Source: JBLMXQ01 sp050257855
GTDB taxonomy: Bacteria; Acidobacteriota; Vicinamibacteria; Vicinamibacterales; CAVVIG01
Reading direction: 5' to 3'
Length of the DNA stretch: 64,000 bases
Assembly (NCBI GenBank): GCA_050257855.1
Contig: JBLMXQ010000008.1
Coordinates: 12,789-76,788, forward strand
In this document: piece by piece, positions 15,656 through 27,276 of the stretch
How positions within the stretch are numbered: the stretch's first letter is position 1
How the letters are laid out: each line of letters begins with the position of its first letter
Notes under the pieces: model-generated
Databases searched by the model: none
What the model was told of the DNA's origin: nothing
Seen by the model: the letters and a program-made list of their open reading frames with translations, nothing else
Made by a program: the position numbers and the translations under genes

Positions 15656-18429
15656 GCGCCGACCGCCACGCCGAGCGGCGTCGCCGCCGCCACCGCGACG
15701 CGCCGTCCCTGACTGACCTTGATCCGCGCGTCCACGATCCGGCACCCGTTGCCGGGCGGCAGCGCGATCACCGGGTTCAGGTCGAGCTCCGCGATCTCCG
15801 GCACTTCCTCGGCCAGGCGCGACAGCCGCATCAGGATCTCGCGCAGCGCCTCGACGTCGGCGGGCGGATGGCCGCGGTAGCCCTGCAGCAGCCGGAATCC
15901 GTGAATCTCGTGCAGCAGCTCGTCGGCATCGCGGTCCGTGAGCGGCGCGATCCGGAACCGCACGTCGCCGAGAATCTCCACGTGGACGCCGCCGAGGCCG
16001 AACGCCACGAGCGGTCCGAAGAGCGGATCCTCGGTGAGGCCGATCATGGTCTCGACGCCTCCGGCGATCATCGGCTGGATCAGGATGCCGTCGATGCCGT
16101 CGACGGGCACGAACTGGCGGGCGCGCGCCACGATGTCGTTGAACGCCTTCCGCACCGCCTGCTCGCTCGTCAGGTTGAGACGGACCGCGCCGATGTCGCT
16201 CTTGTGCTGGACGCGGCGCGACGAGAGCTTGGCCGCCACCGGAAATCCGACCACCGATGCGAGCGCCGCCGCTTCGTCGGCCGTGTGGGCGATCGCCGCC
16301 ACGGCGAGCGGCAGGTTGAAGGCGCTCAGGACGCCGCGGACCTCGTCGGCTCCGAGCCACGAATCGCCGTGCGACTCGAGCGCGGCACGGCAGATCGCCC
16401 GCGCCTCGTCGGCGCGCACGTCGTCGAACGCCCAGAACAGGCCCGGCGGCTGCGCGCGCCACGTCGCGTACGCTGCCACCTTGCCGAGCGCGCGCGCGGC
16501 GTTCTCGGGGAACGCGTAGGCGGGCACCAGCTCGCCGTCGATTTCGAGCGGCACCGAGCGCCCCGGCTCGGCCATGACGCAGGCCAGAATCGGCTTCTTC
16601 GAGGCGCCGGCCCGCCGGCCTGCGGCAATGCCCTGCCGGATCGCCTCGTGGACTTCCTTCGCGTGCAGACGGTCCACCGGCGTGTAGATCACGATCAGCG
16701 CGTCGGTCTCCTCGGCCGTCAGGGCGACCTCGATCGCCTGGCGGTATTCGTCCGGCCCCGCGGAGGCCACCATGTCGACCGGGTTGCCGAGGCTGGCGAC
16801 CGGCGGCAGGAAGCGCGCGAGGCGCGCATGCGTGGCGGCCGAGAATTCCGTGATCGTCAGGCCGGCCGCCTCGCAGGCGTCCACGGCGAGGATGCCCGGG
16901 CCCCCCGCGTTGGTGACGATCGTCACGCGCCGGCCCGAGGGGAGCGGCTGCGCGTCGAGGCACGCCGCGACGTCGAACATCTCGTCGATCGTGTCGGCGC
17001 GAATCACGCCGGACTGGCGGAACAGCGCCTCGACGGCGACGTCGCTCTGCGCGAGCGCGGCCGTATGGCTGCCGGCCGCGCGCCAGCCTGCTTTTGTCCG
17101 TCCGCTCTTGACGACCACGATCGGCTTCGTCCGCGCGATGCGCCGGGCGAGGCGCGCGAAGCGGCGCGGGTTGCCGAACGATTCGAGGTACAGCAGGATG
17201 ACGCGCGTGGCCGGATCGCTCTCCCAGTACTGCAGGAGATCGTTGCCCGAGACGTCCGCCTTGTTGCCGACGCTGACGAAGGTGGACAGTCCCACGTGGC
17301 GCTCGGCCGCAAGCTGGAGGATTGCCAGACCGAGCGCGCCGCTCTGCGACAACAGGCCCACGTGCCCGCTCGGCGGGAAGACCGGCGAGAAGGAGGCGTT
17401 GAGCTGCACGGCGGGCGTCGCGTTGAGCAGCCCCATGCAGTTGGGGCCGACCATGCGCATGCCGTAGCCGCGCACCTTGTCGACCAGCTGCTGCTGAAGC
17501 TCGCGTCCGGCTGCATCGGCCTCGGCAAACCCGGCGGTGATGACGACGACCGATGCCACCCCCGCGGCGGCGCAGTCGTCGACCACGGCCAGCACGGCTT
17601 CGCGCGGCACGGCAATCACGGCAAGATCGACGCCGTGTGGCAGGTCGCGGACCGATCGGTAGCACGTCAGCCCTGCGATCTCGGCCGCCCGGGCGTTGAC
17701 CGGATAGACCTGGCCTTTGAAGCCGGCATTCACGAGGCTGTCGAGGATGCGCCGGCCGAGGCTGTTCTCGTCGCGCGACGCCCCGACGATGGCGACCGTG
17801 CGCGGCTCGAGCATCGGGCGCAGCGACGCGGCCGTGGCGATGCGTGTCCGTTCCTCCGACGAGGTGACGCTCTCGAACGACGGCGTCAGCGACAGCTGCA
17901 CGTCGACGCAGCTGCCGCCCGACCTCGACCGGATCTCGAATCCGGAATCGCGGAACACCTCCAGCATCGCCGCGTTGTCGGTAAGCGTGGTCGCCTGGAA
18001 GCGACGGAAGCCGTTGGCGGCGGCGAGCACGGCGAGCCGCTCGAGCAGCGCCGTCGCCAAACCTCTGCCCTGAAACTGATCGTCCACGGCGAAGGCGACC
18101 TCTGCGACGCCGGCCGTGAGGGCCAGATACGAGCCGACCGCGATGAGCCGCTCCTCGTCGCCGATCTGCCGCAGCACGACGAGCGTCATCGCCTTGGACG
18201 GCGACGACGAATCGCAGAGCGCTCCGATCAGCGCCTCGGTCGGCCTGAGCGTGCCGAGGAAACGCCTCCGCAGCGACTCGGGCGACAGCGCGTCGAAGAA
18301 CCGCCGCATCGCCGCCGCATCGTCCGGCGTCGCCGGCCTGATGGAAGCGACCGTCCCGTCGCGCAGCACGAGCCGGCGCGCGTCGACGTCGTCGCCGGCG
18401 GGAGATGGCGGGGGCGAGATGCGGTGCAT
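15652..18429 (-). CDS. GNAT acetyltransferase fused to NDP-forming acyl-CoA synthetase
   Basis: A 925-residue multidomain protein. The N-terminal GNAT domain (about residues 20-170, with the QGRGLAT acetyl-CoA loop) is followed by a CoA-binding Rossmann domain. Next is a succinyl-CoA-ligase-like region with the phosphohistidine motif GSHTAAL (around residue 455), and then a C-terminal ATP-grasp domain. Related fusions act as ADP-forming acetyl-CoA synthetases or as Pat-type protein acetyltransferases with a regulatory synthetase-like part; here both halves look intact. It starts 5 bp after the uspA stop and overlaps the ZIP gene by 4 bp. It would link acyl-CoA energy metabolism to the PFOR encoded nearby. 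Confidence 0.88.
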   Translation of the reverse strand: MHRISPPPSPAGDDVDARRLVLRDGTVASIRPATPDDAAAMRRFFDALSPESLRRRFLGTLRPTEALIGALCDSSSPSKAMTLVVLRQIGDEERLIAVGSYLALTAGVAEVAFAVDDQFQGRGLATALLERLAVLAAANGFRRFQATTLTDNAAMLEVFRDSGFEIRSRSGGSCVDVQLSLTPSFESVTSSEERTRIATAASLRPMLEPRTVAIVGASRDENSLGRRILDSLVNAGFKGQVYPVNARAAEIAGLTCYRSVRDLPHGVDLAVIAVPREAVLAVVDDCAAAGVASVVVITAGFAEADAAGRELQQQLVDKVRGYGMRMVGPNCMGLLNATPAVQLNASFSPVFPPSGHVGLLSQSGALGLAILQLAAERHVGLSTFVSVGNKADVSGNDLLQYWESDPATRVILLYLESFGNPRRFARLARRIARTKPIVVVKSGRTKAGWRAAGSHTAALAQSDVAVEALFRQSGVIRADTIDEMFDVAACLDAQPLPSGRRVTIVTNAGGPGILAVDACEAAGLTITEFSAATHARLARFLPPVASLGNPVDMVASAGPDEYRQAIEVALTAEETDALIVIYTPVDRLHAKEVHEAIRQGIAAGRRAGASKKPILACVMAEPGRSVPLEIDGELVPAYAFPENAARALGKVAAYATWRAQPPGLFWAFDDVRADEARAICRAALESHGDSWLGADEVRGVLSAFNLPLAVAAIAHTADEAAALASVVGFPVAAKLSSRRVQHKSDIGAVRLNLTSEQAVRKAFNDIVARARQFVPVDGIDGILIQPMIAGGVETMIGLTEDPLFGPLVAFGLGGVHVEILGDVRFRIAPLTDRDADELLHEIHGFRLLQGYRGHPPADVEALREILMRLSRLAEEVPEIAELDLNPVIALPPGNGCRIVDARIKVSQGRRVAVAAATPLGVAVGA

Positions 18430-18434
18430 GCGAT

Positions 18435-18932
18435 TCAGGCTTTCTGGACCGCGACCAGCGTATCGGGCACGACGAAGTCGTGCTCGGGATGGCGGACGGT
18501 CAGCACCGGACACGGCGACGTGCGGACGACGCGCTCGGCCACGCTGCCCATCAGCAGGTGCGCGACGGCGCCGCGGCCGTGCGTGCCCATGACGATGAGA
18601 TCGACGTGCTCCCTGCCCGCGTACTCCACGATCGCCATCGCCGGAGTGTTCGAGGTGAGGACGACCGACTTGACCGGCGGCCGGTCCGGGTCGTTGTCGA
18701 GAATCAGCTCGTGGAGCTGCCTGCGCGCCGCGTCCTCGACGTCCTTCTGCAGGTCGGGAAACACCGCGATGTAGGCTTCGCCGCCGATGCCGCGTGTGAA
18801 CAGGTTCTCGGCGACGTGCAGCACGTGCAGCGTCGACCCGAAGGTCCGCGCGAGCGCGCGCCCGTAGACGAGGGCCGCGTCGGACGCCTCGCCGAAATCG
18901 GTGGCGACCAGGATGTTCTTGAGGGTGATCAT
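18435..18932 (-). CDS. Universal stress protein (UspA family)
   Basis: A 165-residue UspA fold. It shows the N-terminal LVATDFGEAS strand-loop, and GTHGRGAVAHLLMGS matches the ATP-binding pattern G-X2-G-X9-G-S near the C-terminus. GGAGG lies upstream of the ATG at 18932. A strong sigma-54 promoter (18991-19005) and the palindrome at 19098 precede it, with a predicted 47-nt leader. It probably leads the operon that continues into the synthetase and ZIP genes. Confidence 0.92.
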   Translation of the reverse strand: MITLKNILVATDFGEASDAALVYGRALARTFGSTLHVLHVAENLFTRGIGGEAYIAVFPDLQKDVEDAARRQLHELILDNDPDRPPVKSVVLTSNTPAMAIVEYAGREHVDLIVMGTHGRGAVAHLLMGSVAERVVRTSPCPVLTVRHPEHDFVVPDTLVAVQKA

Positions 18933-18990
18933 GTTCGCGCCTCCGCAAGGTGAGCGGCCGTCGAACGCGTCGGCTGCTGCCATGGTCGGA

Positions 18991-19005
18991 GCACGCGCTG
19001 TGCCA
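18991..19005 (-). promoter_or_regulatory. sigma-54 promoter of uspA
   Basis: On the minus strand TGGCACAGCGCGTGCT (ending at 18990): TGGCAC and TGCT with GG-N10-GC spacing, an excellent -24/-12 match. The predicted transcription start is near 18979. Confidence 0.72.
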
Positions 19006-19097
19006 CGGACCGCCCGTCGGGCCGGCCCGGAGACGTGCGATTTTGCTGATGTTTTCGCGCCTGTTGCCGGCAGGCCCGGGGTGTCGGCCGGGCGGCT

Positions 19098-19111
19098 GCC
19101 GGAAATCCGGA
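19098..19111. promoter_or_regulatory. putative activator-binding palindrome upstream of uspA
   Basis: GCCGGAAATCCGGA, one base off the perfect palindrome. It sits 92 bp upstream of the -24 element, farther than at the other promoters. Confidence 0.6.
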
Positions 19112-19141
19112 AGGGCGGGCCGGACGTGCCGCCCGCCCCGG

Positions 19142-20148
19142 CTAGACGAACGTCGCCGGCCGGTGCCAGGACTGCAGGATGCGCATGTAGTTGCCCCGCT
19201 CGAACGCCGCCGGGTCGGGGCAGCGCGCGTGGCTCATGCTCCCGCGCAGCTGGTCGAGCGACTCGTACTCGTGCTCGTCGATCCATCGCTCGAAGTCCCG
19301 GCGCACGTCCCGCAGGCGCGCGGGTCCGTGCTCGAGCAGCGCCGAGACGATCTGCACGACGTCGGCGCCGGCCATCACCGCCTTGACCGCGTCGATCGGT
19401 TCGTGCACGCCGCCGCTCGCCGCCAGCGACGCCCGGAGCCGTCCGAACAGCACGGCGATCCACCGCACCCGCAGCAGCAGCTCGGAGGAATCGGAGTAGC
19501 GCAGCCGGGGAATGGCCTCGAGCGCCTCGGGATCGATGTCCGGCTGGTAGAACCGGTTGAAGAGGACGAGTCCGGCGACGCCGAGCCGATCGAGCTGCCA
19601 GGCGAGGTTCGGGATCGACGAATAGAACGGCGACAGCTTGACCGCGAGCGGAATCCGCACCGACTCCTTCAGCACCGCGACGATGTCCATCACGCGGCGC
19701 TCGACGTGCGCGCCGTCCTCGAGCAGATCCGTCGCGACGTGGTAGAAGTTCAGCTCGAGCGCGTCGGCGCCCGCGCGCGCGATGAGCCCGGCATATTGCA
19801 GCCAGCCCTCGGCCGTCGTGCCGTTGAGCGACGCGATGACCGGCACGCCGACCGCCGCCTTGATCCGCGCGAGCTGTTCCAGGTACCGATCCGGCCCCAT
19901 GGCGAACTCGGCGGGTGTCGGCAGGTACGTCGACGCCTCGGCCGACGCGGACTCGTGCGGCTCGAGCTGGCGGGTGAGCCCGAGCCGCTCGCGCACGATC
20001 TGCTCCTCGAACAGCGAGCGCATGACGATCGCCGAGGCGCCGGCGTCTTCGAGCCGGCGCACCATGTCGAGGTCGTCCGCGAGCGGAGAGGCGCCGGGCA
20101 TGAACGGGCTCGAGAGCTCGAGGCCGAGGTAGCGGGTCGACAGATCCA

Positions 20149-20149
<1 letters not shown>
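19142..20149 (-). CDS. Dihydroorotate-dehydrogenase-like flavoprotein, paralogue 2
   Basis: A 335-residue PyrD-like TIM barrel, clearly paralogous to the protein at 13266. Both share the opening TRYLGLELSSPFMPGASPL pattern, SLFEEQI, PVIASLNGT, LAVKLSPFYSSIPNLA, NRFYQPDID and SLAASGGVHEPIDAVKAVMAGAD. The ATG overlaps the PFOR stop by one base (TGATG), so both are translated from one message. The tight link suggests an auxiliary flavoprotein for PFOR or ferredoxin chemistry, an inference only. Confidence 0.82.
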
Positions 20150-23787
<3,638 letters not shown>

Positions 23788-23802
23788 GATGCCTGTCCGG
23801 GG

Positions 23803-23818
23803 TGCAACGTGCGTGCTC
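23803..23818 (-). promoter_or_regulatory. sigma-54-type promoter of the PFOR gene
   Basis: Minus strand GAGCACGCACGTTGCA: identical to the -24/-12 consensus over GCACG and TTGCA, except that the -25 G is A. The predicted transcription start is 23792, five bases before the ATG. Confidence 0.58.
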
Positions 23819-23858
23819 AGGGAGAGCGGCCGGATTCAGGGAGCTTTTCGACCGCGGT

Positions 23859-23872
23859 GCCGGAAATCCGGC
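23859..23872. promoter_or_regulatory. putative activator-binding palindrome upstream of PFOR
   Basis: GCCGGAAATCCGGC, the perfect form, 40 bp upstream of the promoter element. Confidence 0.65.
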
Positions 23873-23974
23873 AGGAAGAAGGGCCGCCGAGCGCCGGGAT
23901 CACGAGGCCGCGACCACCATCGCGAAGGAAGCACGAAGGCGGTCCATAGCGGCCGACCCCAGGAGAGGGAAACC

Positions 23975-25108
23975 TCAGCGCACCGCTATCGCGGCTGGCA
24001 CATCCAGCGGCGGCCGGACGTCGGGGCCCGGGTCGTACACGCACAGCAGGTCCGAAGCCATCAGCGCACCGGTCGCCGCGAACGCCCGCGAGCGGGATCC
24101 GCCGCAGACCTCCCGGAACTCGCAGCGTCCGCACTTGCCGAGCAGCGCGTCCGCGTTCCGCAGCCGGCGGAACACCTCGTCCTGGCGGTACACGGCGGCG
24201 AGCCCGTCCGTTCGGACGTTGCCGCGGGCGACCGGCAGGAACCCGCTCGGGCAGATTCGGCCGACGTGATCGATGAAGACGAAGCCGTTGCCGTCGTTGA
24301 CGCTGCGCGGCGCCCGAAGCTGGCGGCGCCGTTCGACCGCCGTCGTCGGCAGGCCGGCTTCGACGCGGTCGCGCTCGCGCTGCCAGACGACGCGCTGGTA
24401 GTGCGGCGCCTCGGTGGTCTTGATGCCGAACGGCGCGGTCAGCGAGAGGTCGTAGAGATACTGGAGGACGCGCTCGCACTCCTCGGGCGTCACCTGGTCG
24501 AGCGACGCGCCGCGCCCCGTCTGCACCAGGAAGAACACCGCCCAGAGCGCGATGGGGAGTTCCCCGACGCGCCGCGCCATCGCTTCCAGGTTCGGCAGCG
24601 TCAGCCGGCTGATCGTCGTGTTGATCTGGAGCGGCAGCTCCAGGTCGATCGCCGCCTCGATGATGCGCATCGTCCAGGCATAGGAACCGCGGACCCGTCG
24701 GAACGCGTCGTGCGACTCCGGGTCGGGACCGTCCAGGCTGACGGCCACGCGCGACAACCCGGCCTCTTTCAACTCTTCGAGGCGCTTGCGGGTGGCGGCC
24801 GCGGTGCCGCTTGGCGTCAGCGCGACCGTCAGTCCCTGGTCGGCGCCGTAGCGGACGAGCTCCTTGAGGTCGGGGCGCCGCATCGGATCGCCGCCCGTCA
24901 GCACGAGCAGCGGCGGCTGCGGGCCGAAGGCGCGCACCTCGTCGATCAGCCGGAAGCCCTCTTCGGTCGACAGTTCGCGCGGATCGCGCCGCGGGATGGC
25001 GTCGGCGCGGCAGTGGACGCACGCGAGGGCGCAGGCGCGAGTCACTTCCCAGATGACCAGGAACGGCGAGCGGTTGAAATCCACGAGCGACGGGTCGAAG
25101 CGGGCCAT
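23975..25108 (-). CDS. Radical SAM/SPASM-domain protein
   Basis: A 377-residue radical SAM enzyme. EVTRACALACVHCRA (CX3CX2C) lies near the N-terminus, GGDP follows, and a C-terminal SPASM-like group is CGRCEFREVCGGSRSRAFAATG. The architecture matches AhbD/MoaA-like proteins of the group often labelled TIGR04053; the reaction of that group is not established to my knowledge. The ATG at 25108 is supported by AGGAGGG 5 nt upstream; an in-frame ATG at 25123 is less likely. It is divergent from another radical SAM gene at 25318, with the palindrome between them. Confidence 0.82.
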   Translation of the reverse strand: MARFDPSLVDFNRSPFLVIWEVTRACALACVHCRADAIPRRDPRELSTEEGFRLIDEVRAFGPQPPLLVLTGGDPMRRPDLKELVRYGADQGLTVALTPSGTAAATRKRLEELKEAGLSRVAVSLDGPDPESHDAFRRVRGSYAWTMRIIEAAIDLELPLQINTTISRLTLPNLEAMARRVGELPIALWAVFFLVQTGRGASLDQVTPEECERVLQYLYDLSLTAPFGIKTTEAPHYQRVVWQRERDRVEAGLPTTAVERRRQLRAPRSVNDGNGFVFIDHVGRICPSGFLPVARGNVRTDGLAAVYRQDEVFRRLRNADALLGKCGRCEFREVCGGSRSRAFAATGALMASDLLCVYDPGPDVRPPLDVPAAIAVR

Positions 25109-25260
25109 GAGTGCCCTCCTCATGCCAGCATCGCGCCAATGCGGTCTCGACGGTATGACGCCGATCATGGCACGTGCCCCCAGGCCGGCCGATACTGTTC
25201 CTGCCGATTCCCGGCCGTTGGCGCGCGTGTTGGATCGGCTCACGGCGTCGACGTCGATCC

Positions 25261-25274
25261 GCCGGAAATCCGGC
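25261..25274. promoter_or_regulatory. palindrome between divergent radical SAM genes
   Basis: GCCGGAAATCCGGC, the perfect form, 43 bp before the plus-strand ATG and 152 bp from the minus-strand start. I find no convincing -24/-12 promoter on either side. Confidence 0.55.
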
Positions 25275-25317
25275 AACGGCGGGCGTCCGACGGATCTCCG
25301 GTCCAAAGAGGTTGCTC

Positions 25318-26535
25318 ATGCCGCTGAACGCCTGCGAGCTCGAAATCGACCTGTTCTGCCGCGGCATGCGCGTAGCCGACGACATCTCGCTCGAGGGCGC
25401 ACGCGGCGTCGCGCGCACCCGGGCCGGCCTCGGGTCGGGCCTCGAAGTCATCCTGCCGACCGGGTCGCTCCTCAAGGACGCGATCTGGGTCAACGTTCCG
25501 GTGGTCGAGCAGTTCGCGCTCGATTCGCCCTACCGGCTCACGGGGGGACCGGCCGAGGGGTACGCGATCGTCGACGGCCGGACCGGGCACTCCTATCCCG
25601 CGCGGCTGGCGGCCGAGCCCGAGTGGTATTCGCGGATGACGTCACGCGACGTGCCGATGAGCCGCATCGGCGTGCTCCAGGGCACCTACCTCGGGATCTA
25701 CATCAACATGGTCTGCGCGTTCTGGAACTACGCCCCGCCGCTCAACTGCCAGTTCTGCACGACCGGCCGCAACATCGGCGCGAACGAGGAGCTCGAGAAA
25801 GCCATTCCCGACGTGGTGGAGACGTGCTGGGCGGCGCGCCAGGAATCGAACGTGACCTTCGTCCACCTGAACGGCGGCTACGCCGGATCGCGTGGCATCG
25901 AGTTCGCGCTCCCCTACATCCGCGCCATCAAGGAACAGGTCGGGATGCTGGTCGGCCTGCAGCTCGCCCCCGAACGTGACTTCGGTCGCTACGACGAGGC
26001 CATCGCCGCCGGCGTGGACCACCTGTCGTTCTGCGTCGAGCTGATGGACCCCGAGTGGTTCGAGCGGATCTGCCCCGGCAAGGCGCGAATCCACGGCCAG
26101 CAGCTGTTCTTCGACGCGCTCGCGTACTGCGCCGAGCAGATGCCGCGCGGCGCGGTGTCGGGCGAGATCATCGCCGGCATCGAGCCGATCGAGCGGACCC
26201 TCGAGGGGATCGACCGGATCGCCAGCCTCGGCGCTTTCCCGACCGTCTGCATCTTCCGCCCGACGATCGGCTCGGACATGGAGGCCTGGCCGGCGCCGAA
26301 CTACGAGGAGATGCGCCGGGTGATGGTCCACGTCTACGAGGCCTGCCGCCGGCACTGGATTCCGATCGGCGCGGCGCCGAACATTGAGGTCAGTCTTGTC
26401 GTCAACCCTGATGATGCGGCGCTGCTCGCGCCGCGGACGCCCGCGTTCTACACTTACGAGGCGTTCAGGCGACTCGCCCGGCTGGCGGCACGGCCGATCT
26501 TCCGGCATCGCCTCCAGCCGCGCCGGGCCGCGTAA
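25318..26535 (+). CDS. Radical SAM-like protein with an unusual CX10CX2C cluster motif
   Basis: A 405-residue protein. An N-terminal domain of about 125 residues has no recognised motif. The rest reads as a radical SAM TIM barrel: VCAFWNYAPPLNCQFCTTG gives three cysteines spaced CX10CX2C instead of CX3CX2C, then HLNGGYAG in the place of the GGE motif and a later GEIIAGIEPIERTL segment. Non-canonical spacings are known in a few radical SAM families (for example CX9CX2C in Elp3-like proteins). The function is unknown. It starts at ATG 25318 and is followed 18 bp later by a DUF4342 gene. Confidence 0.72.
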   Translation: MPLNACELEIDLFCRGMRVADDISLEGARGVARTRAGLGSGLEVILPTGSLLKDAIWVNVPVVEQFALDSPYRLTGGPAEGYAIVDGRTGHSYPARLAAEPEWYSRMTSRDVPMSRIGVLQGTYLGIYINMVCAFWNYAPPLNCQFCTTGRNIGANEELEKAIPDVVETCWAARQESNVTFVHLNGGYAGSRGIEFALPYIRAIKEQVGMLVGLQLAPERDFGRYDEAIAAGVDHLSFCVELMDPEWFERICPGKARIHGQQLFFDALAYCAEQMPRGAVSGEIIAGIEPIERTLEGIDRIASLGAFPTVCIFRPTIGSDMEAWPAPNYEEMRRVMVHVYEACRRHWIPIGAAPNIEVSLVVNPDDAALLAPRTPAFYTYEAFRRLARLAARPIFRHRLQPRRAA

Positions 26536-26553
26536 TCGACAGGGAGGGAGACC

Positions 26554-26835
26554 GTGCCCGAGCAGACGTTCTATGAGACGTTCAAGGTCAGCGGCGCACA
26601 GCTGCTGGAGGCGGTGAAGAACCTCCTGCACGAGGGCAACGTCCGCCGCGTGACCATCAAGCAGGACGAGCGCACCATCGTCGAGTTCCCGCTGACTGTC
26701 GGCGTCGTCGGTGCGGTCATCGCGCCGATGCTCGCCGCCGTCGGCGCGATCGCAGCCGTGCTGACCGAGTGCACGATCCAGGTCGAGCGGACGACGCAGC
26801 CGTCCGAGCCGGCGAGCAAGGACGGCGCGGCGTGA
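26554..26835 (+). CDS. DUF4342-domain protein
   Basis: A 93-residue protein with the DUF4342 layout: a charged start (YETFKVSGAQLLEAVKNLL, HEGNVRRVTIKQ), a strand IVEFPLTVGVVGAV, then one hydrophobic helix and a polar tail. Its function is not known. It starts with GTG behind a strong GGGAGGGAG site and its stop overlaps the next ATG by one base, so it is translated together with the membrane protein that follows. Confidence 0.82.
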   Translation: MPEQTFYETFKVSGAQLLEAVKNLLHEGNVRRVTIKQDERTIVEFPLTVGVVGAVIAPMLAAVGAIAAVLTECTIQVERTTQPSEPASKDGAA

Positions 26836-27203
26836 TGTTCATCGTCCGGCTCCTGGTCAACGCTGCGGCGCTCTGGGTCGCGACTCGCCTGGTGCCGGGC
26901 GTGACATTCAGCGGCGGCTGGGTGCCGTTCCTGGGCGTGGCGCTGGTGTTCGGCGTCGTCAACGCCTTCATCCGCCCGGTCGCGAAGATCCTCACCCTCC
27001 CGTTCATCCTTCTCACGCTCGGCCTGTTCTCGTTCGTGGTGAACGGCCTGATGCTGTGGCTGACGAGCGGGCTTTCCGATGCCCTCGGGCTCGGATTCCA
27101 CGTCAGCGGCTTCTGGGCCGCCTTCTTCGGCGCCCTCGTCGTCAGCATCGCGAGCACGATGCTCTCGCTGATGGTCACCGAAGCCGTCACCGACGCCGAC
27201 TGA
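26835..27203 (+). CDS. Four-helix membrane protein (phage-holin-family/DUF360-like)
   Basis: A 122-residue protein of four hydrophobic helices with the NAFIRPVAKILTLPFILLTLG segment typical of the small 4TM family labelled phage holin family in databases. These are ordinary chromosomal membrane proteins of unknown role, and no phage genes are nearby. It is coupled to the DUF4342 gene by a TGATG junction. Confidence 0.8.
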   Translation: MFIVRLLVNAAALWVATRLVPGVTFSGGWVPFLGVALVFGVVNAFIRPVAKILTLPFILLTLGLFSFVVNGLMLWLTSGLSDALGLGFHVSGFWAAFFGALVVSIASTMLSLMVTEAVTDAD

Positions 27204-27263
27204 CGACGAGAACGGCGCGTTCGAAGCCGCGGGCGTCGTTTGGACCGCGGCTGACGAATCGGA

Positions 27264-27269
27264 TAGTGT
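27264..27269 (+). promoter_or_regulatory. -10-like element for a leaderless M61 peptidase mRNA
   Basis: TAGTGT ends 7 nt before the ATG at 27277, placing the transcription start at or next to the start codon. There is no Shine-Dalgarno sequence. TTGGAC (27239-27244) could serve as a -35, but the spacing is long. Confidence 0.4.
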
Positions 27270-27276
27270 CTTGAGC

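Noticed and set aside
15868..18774. 968-codon open frame opposite the GNAT/acyl-CoA synthetase gene
   Set aside because: Low-complexity Arg/Asp composition without motifs; shadow of the real gene.
25114..25128. Minus-strand TGGCATGAGGAGGGC as a sigma-54 promoter of the radical SAM gene
   Set aside because: It overlaps the ribosome site and ends about 5 nt before the ATG, so transcription would start inside the gene.
26835..27203. Prophage holin
   Set aside because: The family name is misleading; no lysis or phage genes are near and the protein is coupled to DUF4342.
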